Below, piece after piece: positions 16,012 through 23,811 of a stretch of DNA of 40,774 nucleotides. Under the pieces are notes generated by a model. The model saw only the letters and a list, made by a program, of their open reading frames with translations, was not told where the DNA came from and did no database searches. This DNA comes from WJMT01 sp964599635. Its GTDB lineage: Bacteria; Acidobacteriota; Aminicenantia; Aminicenantales; Aminicenantaceae. The position numbers were made by a program, and so were the translations under genes. The DNA is taken from positions 1-40,774 of the forward strand of contig CAZRGM010000017.1 of NCBI GenBank assembly GCA_964599635.1. The letters are read 5' to 3'. Position 1 is the stretch's first letter. The number at the start of each line of letters is the position of its first letter.

Positions 16012-16821
16012 TTAGTGACGATGATTTATTTTCTTTTGACTGGGTAAGCTTGACAAAGTGTCAGCTGATCGTATCTCTAATTGTTTTCTCCAATATTGTT
16101 TATAATTTTGGGATGTTATATGCAAATGTTTTACAACTTGTCCTGATTTGCCTAAAGGTTTTCCTGGGACTCCATTAATACTGTAAGTAAAGCCACCTGC
16201 ATTGCCGACATGAATAATAAATTCATCCTTTGCTGTTGAAGTCATTAGTTCATTGGGATGTTTAAGGCCCGAGAAAGAAAGCTTTCCGTCAGAGAAGATT
16301 TCTATCCATGTCAATTGATGAAAGTTTATCTGGAGAAGCATTCTGCGTTGGGGAATTAATGTATTGAGTAAGGAGGAAGTAGGCTTTTTGGAAGTCATTA
16401 AATCGGTTGTCAAGGTGTATTCATTGACAGAGACTGCTCGTTGGCCCTTTATTAAGCAAAAGATGATGATGAATACGACAATAAAAATGATAGAGTAGCT
16501 TGCTATCCGAAGCAGGGTTTTAAACTTTCTAGGTACTTCTGAGGGTGCGACTTTTTTCTCTATGGGTTCTGATTTTTCTTGCTTTTTTGTTTGGATGGTA
16601 TGGTGAAAGTGATCCAATATTGTTTCTTGTTCCAGTCCAATATAATCAGCATAGGTCTTTATAATGCTTTTTATGAAAAATTTACCCGGAAGCATATCAA
16701 ATTTATCTTCCTCTAGAGCCCTTAAATACCTTATGTTGATTTTAGTTGTGTCTGCAATTTCTTTTAGAGAAATTCCCCTTAGTTCTCTCTCTCTTTTTAA
16801 CTTTTCTCCTACCGAATCCAT
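16012..16821 (-). CDS. RodZ-like helix-turn-helix membrane protein
   Basis: A 269-aa protein with an N-terminal HTH of the RodZ type (about 5-70: LKRERELRGISLKEIADTT), one membrane helix (about 107-125), and a C-terminal DUF4115-like beta domain (WIEIFSDGKLSFSG). RodZ links MreB to the cell wall. I place the start at ATG 16821. A TTG ten codons upstream (16851) also keeps the frame open, but a strong promoter lies across that TTG and would begin transcription almost at the ATG. The gene leads the ntrY-ntrX unit, an association worth noting because RodZ-like proteins are usually near cell-shape genes. Confidence 0.82.
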   Translation of the reverse strand: MDSVGEKLKRERELRGISLKEIADTTKINIRYLRALEEDKFDMLPGKFFIKSIIKTYADYIGLEQETILDHFHHTIQTKKQEKSEPIEKKVAPSEVPRKFKTLLRIASYSIIFIVVFIIIFCLIKGQRAVSVNEYTLTTDLMTSKKPTSSLLNTLIPQRRMLLQINFHQLTWIEIFSDGKLSFSGLKHPNELMTSTAKDEFIIHVGNAGGFTYSINGVPGKPLGKSGQVVKHLHITSQNYKQYWRKQLEIRSADTLSSLPSQKKINHRH

Positions 16822-16829
16822 CTTATAAA

Positions 16830-16859
16830 ATTTTATGATAACTTCCCTCAATATGTCAA
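16830..16859 (-). promoter_or_regulatory. Strong sigma70-type promoter for rodZ-like/ntrYX, giving a nearly leaderless transcript
   Basis: On the minus strand a perfect -35 TTGACA (16854-16859) is followed, after 18 bases, by TAAAAT (16830-16835). Only 8 bases separate the -10 from the ATG at 16821, so the mRNA should begin one to three bases before the start codon. No ribosome site precedes that ATG. Confidence 0.65.
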
Positions 16860-16939
16860 CATGAGAGACTCATAACAAGTGATGAGAGAAAGCGCATTAT
16901 CTAATCAGTGAAAATATGGAGTGAGGGGAAAAATTCAGC

Positions 16940-16968
16940 TTGATATGGCGCAAATTCCGGAGTAAATT
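16940..16968 (+). promoter_or_regulatory. Probable sigma70-type promoter for endonuclease V gene
   Basis: TTGATA (16940-16945) and TAAATT (16963-16968) with a 17-base spacer lie 14 bases before the ATG at 16983. The implied leader is only about 8 bases and would still hold the GAGAGGG ribosome site. Its start is divergent from the rodZ-like promoter about 80 bases away. Confidence 0.45.
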
Positions 16969-16982
16969 GAAAGAAGAGAGGG

Positions 16983-17627
16983 ATGTTTAATTATCAAAAA
17001 GCATCAAGAGCTCAGGAGATTCTTTCGAAAAAGTTAAATCTCTTCTGGAATGGATCAGAGGTTAAAAATATTGCTGGAGCAGATTGCAGTTATGATAAAA
17101 AAAATAGAAGAGTCGGGGCTAAAGTGGTTGTCTGCAGACTTCCAGATCTTAAAATGATTGATAGTTCAGAAGCTGTGGTCGCCGCTGCCATTCCTTATGT
17201 ACCCGGCTTTTTAAATTTCAGGGAAGCTCCTGCTTATATCAAGGCATTTAAAAAATTGGATAAAGTTCCTGATATAACTTTAGTGGATGGGAATGGGATT
17301 GCCCATCCCCGGAGGATGGGGATTGCATCTTATTTAGGAGTTGTGCTTGATATTTCAACCATTGGTTGTGCAAAAAGTCCTTTTTTCCCTTTTAAAGATC
17401 CTGATAATGAGAGAGGCTGTTATTCTTATTATAGAGATAGAAATAATGAACACGTAGGATATTGTCTGAGATCGTGTACAGGAGTCAAACCGATTTTTGT
17501 GTCTCCAGGAAACCGGATAGACCTTAAGACTTCAATGGATATCGTTCTCATATGTTCAAGATACAGGATTCCAGAACCCATTAGATTAGCCCATAGACTG
17601 GCTGGCGAGATATTCAAAAATCAATAA
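16983..17627 (+). CDS. nfi: Endonuclease V (deoxyinosine 3' endonuclease)
   Basis: EndoV cuts the second phosphodiester bond 3' of deoxyinosine. The 214-aa protein is complete and has every family block: GADCSY (Asp34), YVPGFLNFRE (Glu81), VDGNGIAHPRRMG (Asp102, His108), GCAKSPF, VGYCLRS and FVSPGNRID. Asp34, Glu81 and Asp102 are the expected metal ligands. The ribosome site GAGAGGG is very close to the ATG. It lies alone on the plus strand between two minus-strand operons. Confidence 0.95.
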   Translation: MFNYQKASRAQEILSKKLNLFWNGSEVKNIAGADCSYDKKNRRVGAKVVVCRLPDLKMIDSSEAVVAAAIPYVPGFLNFREAPAYIKAFKKLDKVPDITLVDGNGIAHPRRMGIASYLGVVLDISTIGCAKSPFFPFKDPDNERGCYSYYRDRNNEHVGYCLRSCTGVKPIFVSPGNRIDLKTSMDIVLICSRYRIPEPIRLAHRLAGEIFKNQ

Positions 17628-17679
17628 TAGGGGATGAAATATCAACGGGTCCTCGCATTTTTATTATGAACAGTTTAGA

Positions 17680-18579
17680 TCAAATATTAAGAAATTTGGC
17701 TAAGGAAGAATAGCTTCCTGAAAACCCAATTAAACAGCCCGCTGTTAACACGGCAAAAGATTGGGGCAGAGTGAGATAGCGGAAGCTCATCAGATCTGTT
17801 AATGTTCCTAAAGAAGTCCCTAAATAGTAAGGAAATACTTTTATGATAATGATAAGCAGTAGAAGAGAGAGCGCGCTTCCCAAAAGGCCAAGAATGATTC
17901 CTTCTAATAGGAAGGGTGTTCGGATAAAGAGATTGGTAGCTCCTGTAAGCCTTAGGATCTGGACTTCATCTTTCCGGGCTAAAACATTAAGTTTGATTAT
18001 ATTCGAAATGATAAAAAAAGAAGCCAGTATTAAAATACCTCCCAGGAAAAAACCCACTGCTTTTGATAACCTGCTGAATGCCTGGACTTTCTCCAGCCAG
18101 TCTCTGTTGAACTGGACATCATCAACACCAGGCATAGTTTTTAACTCATTGACAAAAAGGATTGTTTCATCATAGGTTAGAGCATTTTTTTTTGCTATAG
18201 CTTCGAATGAAGGAGGGAATGGATTTAACTCCAAGTTGTTAACGATATCATTTAATTCGGGGAATTTTTTACTGAAATTATCCTTGGCTTGTTGGGATGT
18301 GATGTAGCGGACTTCTTCAATATAAGGGCTGTTTTCTAATCTTATTTGGATAGCATTGATGATTTCATCAGATGGATCTTGTTCAAGAAAAGTTACGATA
18401 GCGAGATTGTTTTGAATTTGTTTGGCAATATGTTGAAGGTTGTTTGATAAAGATAAAAAGATTCCTATGATCAGGAAAGAAAGACAGATAATAAATATAG
18501 AGAATAGATTGCGTCCTCTGTACTGCCATAAATTGTTGAACGTTTCTTTGATAGAAAAAATGAGTTTTTGATGTATCAA
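17680..18579 (-). CDS. ftsX: Cell division protein FtsX
   Basis: FtsX is the membrane half of FtsEX, which controls peptidoglycan hydrolases at the septum. The 299-aa protein has one N-terminal membrane helix (about 22-46), an extracytoplasmic domain (about 47-170), and three C-terminal helices (about 172-196, 218-245, 266-290). The block VLARKDEVQILRLTGAT before the third helix is diagnostic. Its start overlaps the ftsE stop by 4 bases, so the two are coupled. The gene converges with endonuclease V. Confidence 0.93.
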   Translation of the reverse strand: MIHQKLIFSIKETFNNLWQYRGRNLFSIFIICLSFLIIGIFLSLSNNLQHIAKQIQNNLAIVTFLEQDPSDEIINAIQIRLENSPYIEEVRYITSQQAKDNFSKKFPELNDIVNNLELNPFPPSFEAIAKKNALTYDETILFVNELKTMPGVDDVQFNRDWLEKVQAFSRLSKAVGFFLGGILILASFFIISNIIKLNVLARKDEVQILRLTGATNLFIRTPFLLEGIILGLLGSALSLLLLIIIIKVFPYYLGTSLGTLTDLMSFRYLTLPQSFAVLTAGCLIGFSGSYSSLAKFLNI

Positions 18580-19241
18580 AGAGATTCCTTTCTTAAAATC
18601 TTACCTTTATATAAAAAATAAATTTTCTCGCCAAAATGCCTTATGAGTTCTCTATCGTGGGTACAGATGACTACAGTGGTCCCAGTTTTATTAATTCTTT
18701 TAAACAGACTAATGATCTCAAAGGCAAGTTCTGTGTCCAAATTCCCAGTAGGTTCATCTGCAAGAATGATTTTCGGATTATTAACGACAGCTCTTGCAAT
18801 GGCGACTCTTTGTTGTTCTCCATAAGAGAGGTGTTTGGGATAATCCCACATTTTATTATGCAGATTGACCATACGTAGTGAATAAAAAACTCTTCTTCTG
18901 ACTTCTTTTTTAGGTACACCTAGAATTCTGAGAACGATAGCCACGTTATCAAAGACTTTTTTATGAAAAAGGAGTCTGAAATCTTGAAAAACAATACCCA
19001 TCAAGCGCCTAAGAACATATATTTTGTGGTCAGGGATTTTCAGTATATTTCGATTGTCGATCAATATTTGTCCCTGAGTAGGCCAGATTTCTCGGTAAAG
19101 AATTTTTAAAAGGGTCGTCTTTCCAGATCCGCTGGGCCCGGTGATAAAACAAAAATCCCCCTTTTTTATTTTCATGGATATACCGGAGAGAGCCCAATTT
19201 GGTCTTTGGTATTGTTTCCACAAATTGTATACTTCAATCAT
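18576..19241 (-). CDS. ftsE: Cell division ATP-binding protein FtsE
   Basis: A 221-aa ABC ATPase. Walker A is GPSGSGKT (35-42), the Q-loop is VFQDFRLL (about 84-91), the signature is LSYGEQQ (138-144, with Tyr replacing the usual Gly-adjacent Gly), Walker B is IILADEP (158-164), and the switch His is in CTHDREL. VFQDFRLL and its place before ftsX identify FtsE. The 90 bases upstream hold no convincing promoter; transcription may come from the small genes further upstream. Confidence 0.94.
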   Translation of the reverse strand: MIEVYNLWKQYQRPNWALSGISMKIKKGDFCFITGPSGSGKTTLLKILYREIWPTQGQILIDNRNILKIPDHKIYVLRRLMGIVFQDFRLLFHKKVFDNVAIVLRILGVPKKEVRRRVFYSLRMVNLHNKMWDYPKHLSYGEQQRVAIARAVVNNPKIILADEPTGNLDTELAFEIISLFKRINKTGTTVVICTHDRELIRHFGEKIYFLYKGKILRKESL

Positions 19242-19331
19242 TTCACTCTGCTTCTCGTCAATTTAACTTTTATGATTTTTGTCTTATATGGATCTAAAAT
19301 TTTGAATAAAATCTTAGGAATCATTTTAAGG

Positions 19332-19478
19332 TCAATTCTGTTCTCTATTTATATTTAAGAATTCTGTGATTGTTTTTTCCAATCGTTTTTTGATTGAGCC
19401 CTGATTCCATTTTGTTTGAATAAGAAGTCTTGTAAGGGTTTTAAGCCTAATCAATGATTCTAATCCAAGGCTGACCAT
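19332..19478 (-). CDS. Possible 48-aa small protein upstream of ftsE
   Basis: A 48-codon frame with a basic, helical composition (ends KKRLEKTITEFLNINREQN) and no recognised domain. A perfect -10 TATAAT on the minus strand (19485-19490) lies only 6 bases before its ATG, the same close spacing as at the rodZ-like gene, so a leaderless message is possible. No convincing -35 is visible. It could equally be a chance frame downstream of a promoter that serves ftsEX. Conservation decides. Confidence 0.28.
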   Translation of the reverse strand: MVSLGLESLIRLKTLTRLLIQTKWNQGSIKKRLEKTITEFLNINREQN

Positions 19479-19484
19479 GGAAAA

Positions 19485-19490
19485 ATTATA
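19485..19490 (-). promoter_or_regulatory. Perfect -10 hexamer upstream of ftsEX
   Basis: TATAAT on the minus strand, about 240 bases before ftsE and directly after the 58-aa gene. A good -35 is not visible at 16-18 bases, so the assignment rests on the -10 alone. Confidence 0.3.
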
Positions 19491-19499
19491 ACATAATCC

Positions 19500-19676
19500 T
19501 TAAAAGAAAAGGTACATAAACCACCCAAATAAAATAGCGCCAGCAGTCATAATCAAAAAAAGAGATATGAAATATTTTATCTGCTGTTTTTTGTTGTCTT
19601 TCCTTATCAAGGCAAGGACTATGCTGACAAGAGCAGCGTAGATAATCATTGAGATAAGATGACTTTTAAGTATCAT
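19500..19676 (-). CDS. 58-aa two-helix membrane protein, coupled to the DUF6677-like gene
   Basis: A complete 58-codon frame encodes two hydrophobic helices (about 6-24 and 35-57) joined by a basic turn RKDNKKQQ. Its ATG overlaps the stop of the upstream membrane protein gene by 4 bases (ATGA at 19673-19676). That is the same coupling seen at ntrY-ntrX, ftsE-ftsX and purQ-purL here, and the main reason I take it as real. It has no family I can name. It may be a small partner of the DUF6677-like protein; function unknown. Confidence 0.68.
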   Translation of the reverse strand: MILKSHLISMIIYAALVSIVLALIRKDNKKQQIKYFISLFLIMTAGAILFGWFMYLFF

Positions 19677-20095
19677 TTCTTTCTCCCAGATAGAATATCA
19701 AACGCATCCAGAGAGACAAGGTAGTTAAGGAGACCCGCTCCTGCAATATAGGTTGTCCCGAATTCAAAAGTGATATTCTTCAATATTCCAGAGCCAAAAG
19801 AAAATATTTTGGCTGAAAAATAAAGTGAACCGTAACCAAGATCAGAAAAAAAGGCGAGTAGAGTGAGAGGATTCTCAGCCTGTAATGGATATATCTTCCC
19901 TCCCATCACCAATCCAAGGACAGCCATAGAAGTGATACAGAAAAAAAATAATAAAGCTTTCCAGTATTTTTTTGCCAGCAGATGACCAAATCCGGGTATA
20001 AACCAGCCTATGATGAGTCCCAAAGTCGCTTTTATCATCATTTTATTTAATGAAAAATAATAAAAGAAAAATGAAATTAAAGCAAGACCAAACAT
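19673..20095 (-). CDS. DUF6677-like small multi-pass membrane protein
   Basis: About 140 aa with GLIIGWFIPGFGHLLAKKYW early on, which resembles the DUF6677 signature (a GW-PG-GH motif after the first helix). It then has VLGLVMGGKIYPL, a central DLGYG, EFGTTYIAGAGLLNYLV, and a terminal LDAFDILSGRKK. Four helices are likely. The start is uncertain: ATG 20095 gives an additional N-terminal hydrophobic stretch, whereas ATG 20041 begins just before the conserved block, and neither has a clear ribosome site. A TTG at 20101 also keeps the frame. It overlaps the 58-aa gene by 4 bases and lies upstream of ftsEX. Function unknown. Confidence 0.72.
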   Translation of the reverse strand: MFGLALISFFFYYFSLNKMMIKATLGLIIGWFIPGFGHLLAKKYWKALLFFFCITSMAVLGLVMGGKIYPLQAENPLTLLAFFSDLGYGSLYFSAKIFSFGSGILKNITFEFGTTYIAGAGLLNYLVSLDAFDILSGRKK

Positions 20096-20151
20096 ATCCA
20101 AACCAATAATATTTTGTATTTTCAGGTAAAATTGTTTTTGAATGTTATTAT

Positions 20152-20431
20152 CCTAGATTATTCATGAGCTGAGATTGCAATGAAACTCAGATGTGGCTTA
20201 TGCTCCCTTCAGATTTTTAACGCCATTCTTCGCACTGTGTTTTCGGCTGCTGCGCAACTCCCCCCGTCCGTGGGTCAGAACATGCTCCCAGCTCAGCTCC
20301 GCTGAGTTCCCTCAAACACAGCCCTCAGAAGGCTAAATCTTCAATGCCGCTTCAGCCACACCTGAGATTCAGTTCGCCTCGTCTGCGAGGTAAAAAAATG
20401 ACGATGTCTATTTTTTTTTGAATAGGTCAGG
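20152..20431 (+). repeat. MITE-like/foldback intergenic repeat, copy 3
   Basis: A 280-bp unit starting CCTAGATTATTCAT and ending GAATAGGTCAGG, matching the terminal repeats of copies 1 and 2. It is markedly more GC-rich than its surroundings. Internal arms are inverted relative to each other: GAAACTCAGATGTGGC (from about 20182) pairs imperfectly with GCCACACCTGAGATTC (near 20375). There is a tight hairpin CTCAGC/GCTGAG (20292-20297 / 20301-20306). Positions 20256-20278 exactly match copy 1 in inverse orientation. The region that aligns with copy 1 126-245 is shortened to about 30 bases here. This repeat and the flanking promoter fill the 20102-20507 gap; no gene is seen in it. Confidence 0.75.
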
Positions 20432-20435
20432 TCTG

Positions 20436-20463
20436 TTGACTCTATCATAAATAAGTGTAAGAT
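20436..20463 (+). promoter_or_regulatory. Probable promoter for sulfatase-like gene, beside repeat copy 3
   Basis: TTGACT (20436-20441) and TAAGAT (20458-20463) with a 16-base spacer. The -35 begins 5 bases after the repeat end, so repeat insertion or loss could change expression of the gene at 20508. Confidence 0.4.
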
Positions 20464-20507
20464 AGATATGGATATTAAATGAAAATGATCCTAAAAAAGA
20501 GAAATAC

Positions 20508-22655
20508 ATGGAATCAAGAATGAAAAGAGGTCTTTATACGGGAATAGCTTTTTTTCTTCTTATTTTTATTCCTGTCCCTTCCTTGTATTCAGGAACTAAG
20601 GGAAGGGAATGGAATGTCCTTCTTATCACTATTGATACACTCAGAACAGATAGATTGAGCTGCTACAGCCCCAAGCATCTTAAAACTCCGAATGTGGATT
20701 CCCTTGCGGCTGAGGGTGTTCTTTTCCAGCGTGCTTTTGCCCATACACCGACAACTCTTCCTTCTCATACCAATATTCTTTTAGGAGTGACTCCTCTCTA
20801 TCACGGAGTTCATGAGAATTCCAATTTTATAGTCCAGGAGGAGCACTTAACCCTAGCTGAATTCTTAAAGAGCCATGGGTATGCAACAGGAGCCTTTGTG
20901 GGAGCCTATCCTTTGGATTCAAGATTTGGGCTTTCCCAAGGATTCAGCACTTACGACGATGATTATGGGAGTCAGAGTGCTCGGGGTGATAAATATTATG
21001 TGGAAAGAAGGGCGGAAGAAGTTATAGATAAATCTTTACTTTGGCTGAAAAAGCAATCCTCTTCTTGGTTTCTTTGGGTGCATTTATTTGATCCTCATTC
21101 TCCTTATGAACCTCCTCAGCCTTATAAAGATAAATTTAAAGAAAATCCATATAATGGAGAAGTCGCTTATGTGGATTCTGAGCTGGGAAAACTTTTTAAT
21201 TATTTAAAATCTGAGAAGTTATATAAAAACACTTTGATTGTTCTAACAGGAGATCACGGCGAGTCTCTGGGCGAACACGGAGAATCTGCTCATGGTTTTT
21301 TTGCCTATAATTCAACCATATGGATTCCTCTCATATTTTACTTTCCTGGATTAGATCCTGGAAATGTTCTGGATTATGTAGGTCATGTAGATATTTTCCC
21401 AACCATATGTGATTCATTAAAGCTAAAAAAGCCTGATTTCCTTTCTGGGGTTTCTCTTCTTCCTGTCCTCAAAGGGAAGAGACTTGAGCGGGGTCCCATC
21501 TATTTTGAGTCCCTTTATCCTTTTTACAGCAGGGGGTGGGCTCCCCTTCGAGGTTATATTTTTAATGAGAGGAAGTTTATTGAATCTCCCATTCCTGAAT
21601 TTTATGATTTGAATAAAGATTTTAACGAAGAGAACAATTTGGCCCCCGAAATGGAATTAGACCCGTATCTAAAAGAACTGAACGAAATCATAGAAGAAAA
21701 GACCAGCATGAAAAAGTCAGATGCTCAACATGCTCCAGATAGAGAGACCATTCGCAAGTTGAGAAGTCTGGGATATGTTTCAGGATCATCGCATGAAGAA
21801 AAAGAGGTGTATTCCCCTAAAGATGATATCAAAACACTTTTCCCTCTTTACAACAAATCGATTGTGGCTAAACAGATCTATGTAGAGGGGAAAAACCAAC
21901 AGGCTATAAGAATGTTAAAGGAAGTGATTACTGAGAGAAAGGATATTGATGTGGCTTATTCAATTTTGGCCACTCTTTATAAAGAAGAAGGAAATTTAGA
22001 GGGAGCTCTTTTGGTCCTGGAAGAGGGAATGAAAAATTTGCCTTCAAGCCATGAAATATTTTCAGCTTATGCCAATTTTTTAACAGAAGCAGGCTTAAGT
22101 GATAGAGTCATTACATTGTTCAATGAGGTTTATATTCGAGAGATGGATTATGACCCTGAATTATGGAATTTTTTGGGGATTGCTTACATCAGAAAGGGAG
22201 AATACACAAAGGCTGTCAAAGTTTTAGATAAGGCCATTTCTATAGACAGTGGCTTCAGTTCATCCTACAATAACAAAGGGAATGCACATCTTTCACTTTT
22301 TCTCAATACAAAAAATGATCATGACCTCCAAGAAGCCTTAAATAATTATAGAAAGGCCGTTGAGATCAATCCCAAAGATGCGGTGGCTTACAATGGATTG
22401 GGTGCTGCTTACAGGCAGTCAGGAAACATGGAAAAAGCTGTTGAATCTTGGGAAAAATCTCTATCTTTTGATCCTCATTATGGACTCCCTCTTTACAATC
22501 TTGGGTACACTCATATGAAAATGGGAAATCATAAAAAAGCCCTTGACTATTTGACTCACTATATGGAACTTTATCAAAACAGCCTGAGTCATGAAGTAAG
22601 AATGAAAATAGAGCAGGATATTCAACAGTTAAAAGTGAATGTTTCTAAAAAATGA
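20508..22655 (+). CDS. Sulfatase-like hydrolase fused to TPR repeats, exported
   Basis: A 715-aa protein: signal peptide or anchor (about 7-28), alkaline-phosphatase/sulfatase-fold domain (about 34-400), and TPR repeats (about 440-700, for example AYNGLGAAYRQSGNMEKAVESW). Metal ligands are Asp43 in TIDTLRTD and Asp249-His250 in TGDHGES. The position that is Cys or Ser in true sulfatases (C-x-P-S-R, formylglycine) reads TLPSH, Thr83. A Thr nucleophile is typical of phosphoglycerol/phosphoethanolamine-type transferases of the same fold, so sulfate-ester hydrolysis should not be assumed. The end of the gene touches an outer-membrane barrel gene. A second ATG at 20520 is also possible as start. 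Confidence 0.85.
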   Translation: MESRMKRGLYTGIAFFLLIFIPVPSLYSGTKGREWNVLLITIDTLRTDRLSCYSPKHLKTPNVDSLAAEGVLFQRAFAHTPTTLPSHTNILLGVTPLYHGVHENSNFIVQEEHLTLAEFLKSHGYATGAFVGAYPLDSRFGLSQGFSTYDDDYGSQSARGDKYYVERRAEEVIDKSLLWLKKQSSSWFLWVHLFDPHSPYEPPQPYKDKFKENPYNGEVAYVDSELGKLFNYLKSEKLYKNTLIVLTGDHGESLGEHGESAHGFFAYNSTIWIPLIFYFPGLDPGNVLDYVGHVDIFPTICDSLKLKKPDFLSGVSLLPVLKGKRLERGPIYFESLYPFYSRGWAPLRGYIFNERKFIESPIPEFYDLNKDFNEENNLAPEMELDPYLKELNEIIEEKTSMKKSDAQHAPDRETIRKLRSLGYVSGSSHEEKEVYSPKDDIKTLFPLYNKSIVAKQIYVEGKNQQAIRMLKEVITERKDIDVAYSILATLYKEEGNLEGALLVLEEGMKNLPSSHEIFSAYANFLTEAGLSDRVITLFNEVYIREMDYDPELWNFLGIAYIRKGEYTKAVKVLDKAISIDSGFSSSYNNKGNAHLSLFLNTKNDHDLQEALNNYRKAVEINPKDAVAYNGLGAAYRQSGNMEKAVESWEKSLSFDPHYGLPLYNLGYTHMKMGNHKKALDYLTHYMELYQNSLSHEVRMKIEQDIQQLKVNVSKK

Positions 22656-22665
22656 GGCCAAGAAA

Positions 22666-23712
22666 GTGAGTTCGATTATAGACAAGTTTAGTTTTTTCTC
22701 GGTTGGGCGAGGGGGATTCTTTTTTCTGTCTCTTTTGCTTTTAACCTTGAACCAATGGGCTCAAGTGAAAACGAACGGCTATTTTTCCTATGATTATGTC
22801 AATAATGAGGTGGATCAGGGAGTTATAAAAGGAATTTTCACCAATCCTCAGGTTGGATTCACCATTTCAGGGGCACTCTCTCAGAATTCAAATTTTTTGT
22901 GTGAAGGTCTTTTTAGAGAAGGGGAGAGGGTCGAATTGAAACAGGCATGGGTCAGCCTAGGGTTTTCGAATTATTTCGTACCTAAGTTAGGTCTGTATAT
23001 GGTCCCTTTTGGAAAATACAATGAATCCAACAGGCCCTATCAGACCGAATTGATCAATCCTCCTTTGACTGCCGAGTATTTATATCCCAGAGATTGGAGA
23101 GACATGGGTTTTCTTATAGAGGGTCAAATAAAGGGTCTCTATTATTCAGCCTATATTGGGAATGGTCTTAAAGAGGCTGAAACATTGAGGTGCGGACTTC
23201 AGTTTGCTGACAGCAACACCAGTAAGTCTCTTGGGGGAAGATTGAGGCTTTTTATAAGTCAGGGATTTGAGGTTTCTTATTCCCATTACAGAGGTAAATA
23301 TGATGAAGTGGAAGAGAGAGACTTAATTTTTCATGGAGGGAACATTGATTGGCAGAATGAGAGTTTCCACATTCTAGCTGAATATATTAAAACCGTTATG
23401 GAAAATCCTTCTGATTTTCAGGAAGGTGAGGCGGAAGGTTATTTTATTCTGGCCTCCCTGAATATAGGAAAGCTCAGCCCAGTAGGAAGTTTTCAAAAGG
23501 TCAAATATAACGACCCGTTCCATGGGTCTGGATTTTTATCTCCTTATGGAGCAGGAAGCGGAATTGATTTAGAACAAAAAAGATGGGGTCTGGGATTGAT
23601 ATATAGAGTCTTGGAGAATGTGTTGATTAAAATGGAGTATGACTTTAATTCAGACATGAAAGATGAAACCAAACAACATGTTTTTCTCTGTCAACTGACA
23701 TTGAATTTTTAG
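22666..23712 (+). CDS. Outer-membrane beta-barrel (porin-like) protein
   Basis: About 348 aa with an N-terminal signal peptide (hydrophobic FFFLSLLLLTL, probable cleavage near QWA-QV), then alternating short amphipathic strands (for example KLGLYMVPFGKYNES, RRWGLGLIYRV-like WGLGLIYRVLENVLIKMEYDF) and a C-terminal Phe typical of barrel proteins. I place the start at GTG 22666 because GAGG lies 8 bases before it. An ATG at 22639 also keeps the frame but overlaps the preceding gene by 17 bases and lacks a ribosome site. The 10-base gap to the sulfatase-like gene suggests one mRNA. The fold class is fairly sure; the substrate is unknown. Confidence 0.75.
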   Translation: MSSIIDKFSFFSVGRGGFFFLSLLLLTLNQWAQVKTNGYFSYDYVNNEVDQGVIKGIFTNPQVGFTISGALSQNSNFLCEGLFREGERVELKQAWVSLGFSNYFVPKLGLYMVPFGKYNESNRPYQTELINPPLTAEYLYPRDWRDMGFLIEGQIKGLYYSAYIGNGLKEAETLRCGLQFADSNTSKSLGGRLRLFISQGFEVSYSHYRGKYDEVEERDLIFHGGNIDWQNESFHILAEYIKTVMENPSDFQEGEAEGYFILASLNIGKLSPVGSFQKVKYNDPFHGSGFLSPYGAGSGIDLEQKRWGLGLIYRVLENVLIKMEYDFNSDMKDETKQHVFLCQLTLNF

Positions 23713-23811
23713 ACTTGTTTCTCTCATTGAGTTCTGATAAAATTTCGCAGTCAAAAGTATGAAAAGATAATCTAGTTATCAAAAAATAATTTTTTCATAA
23801 GAGAGTTTTAC

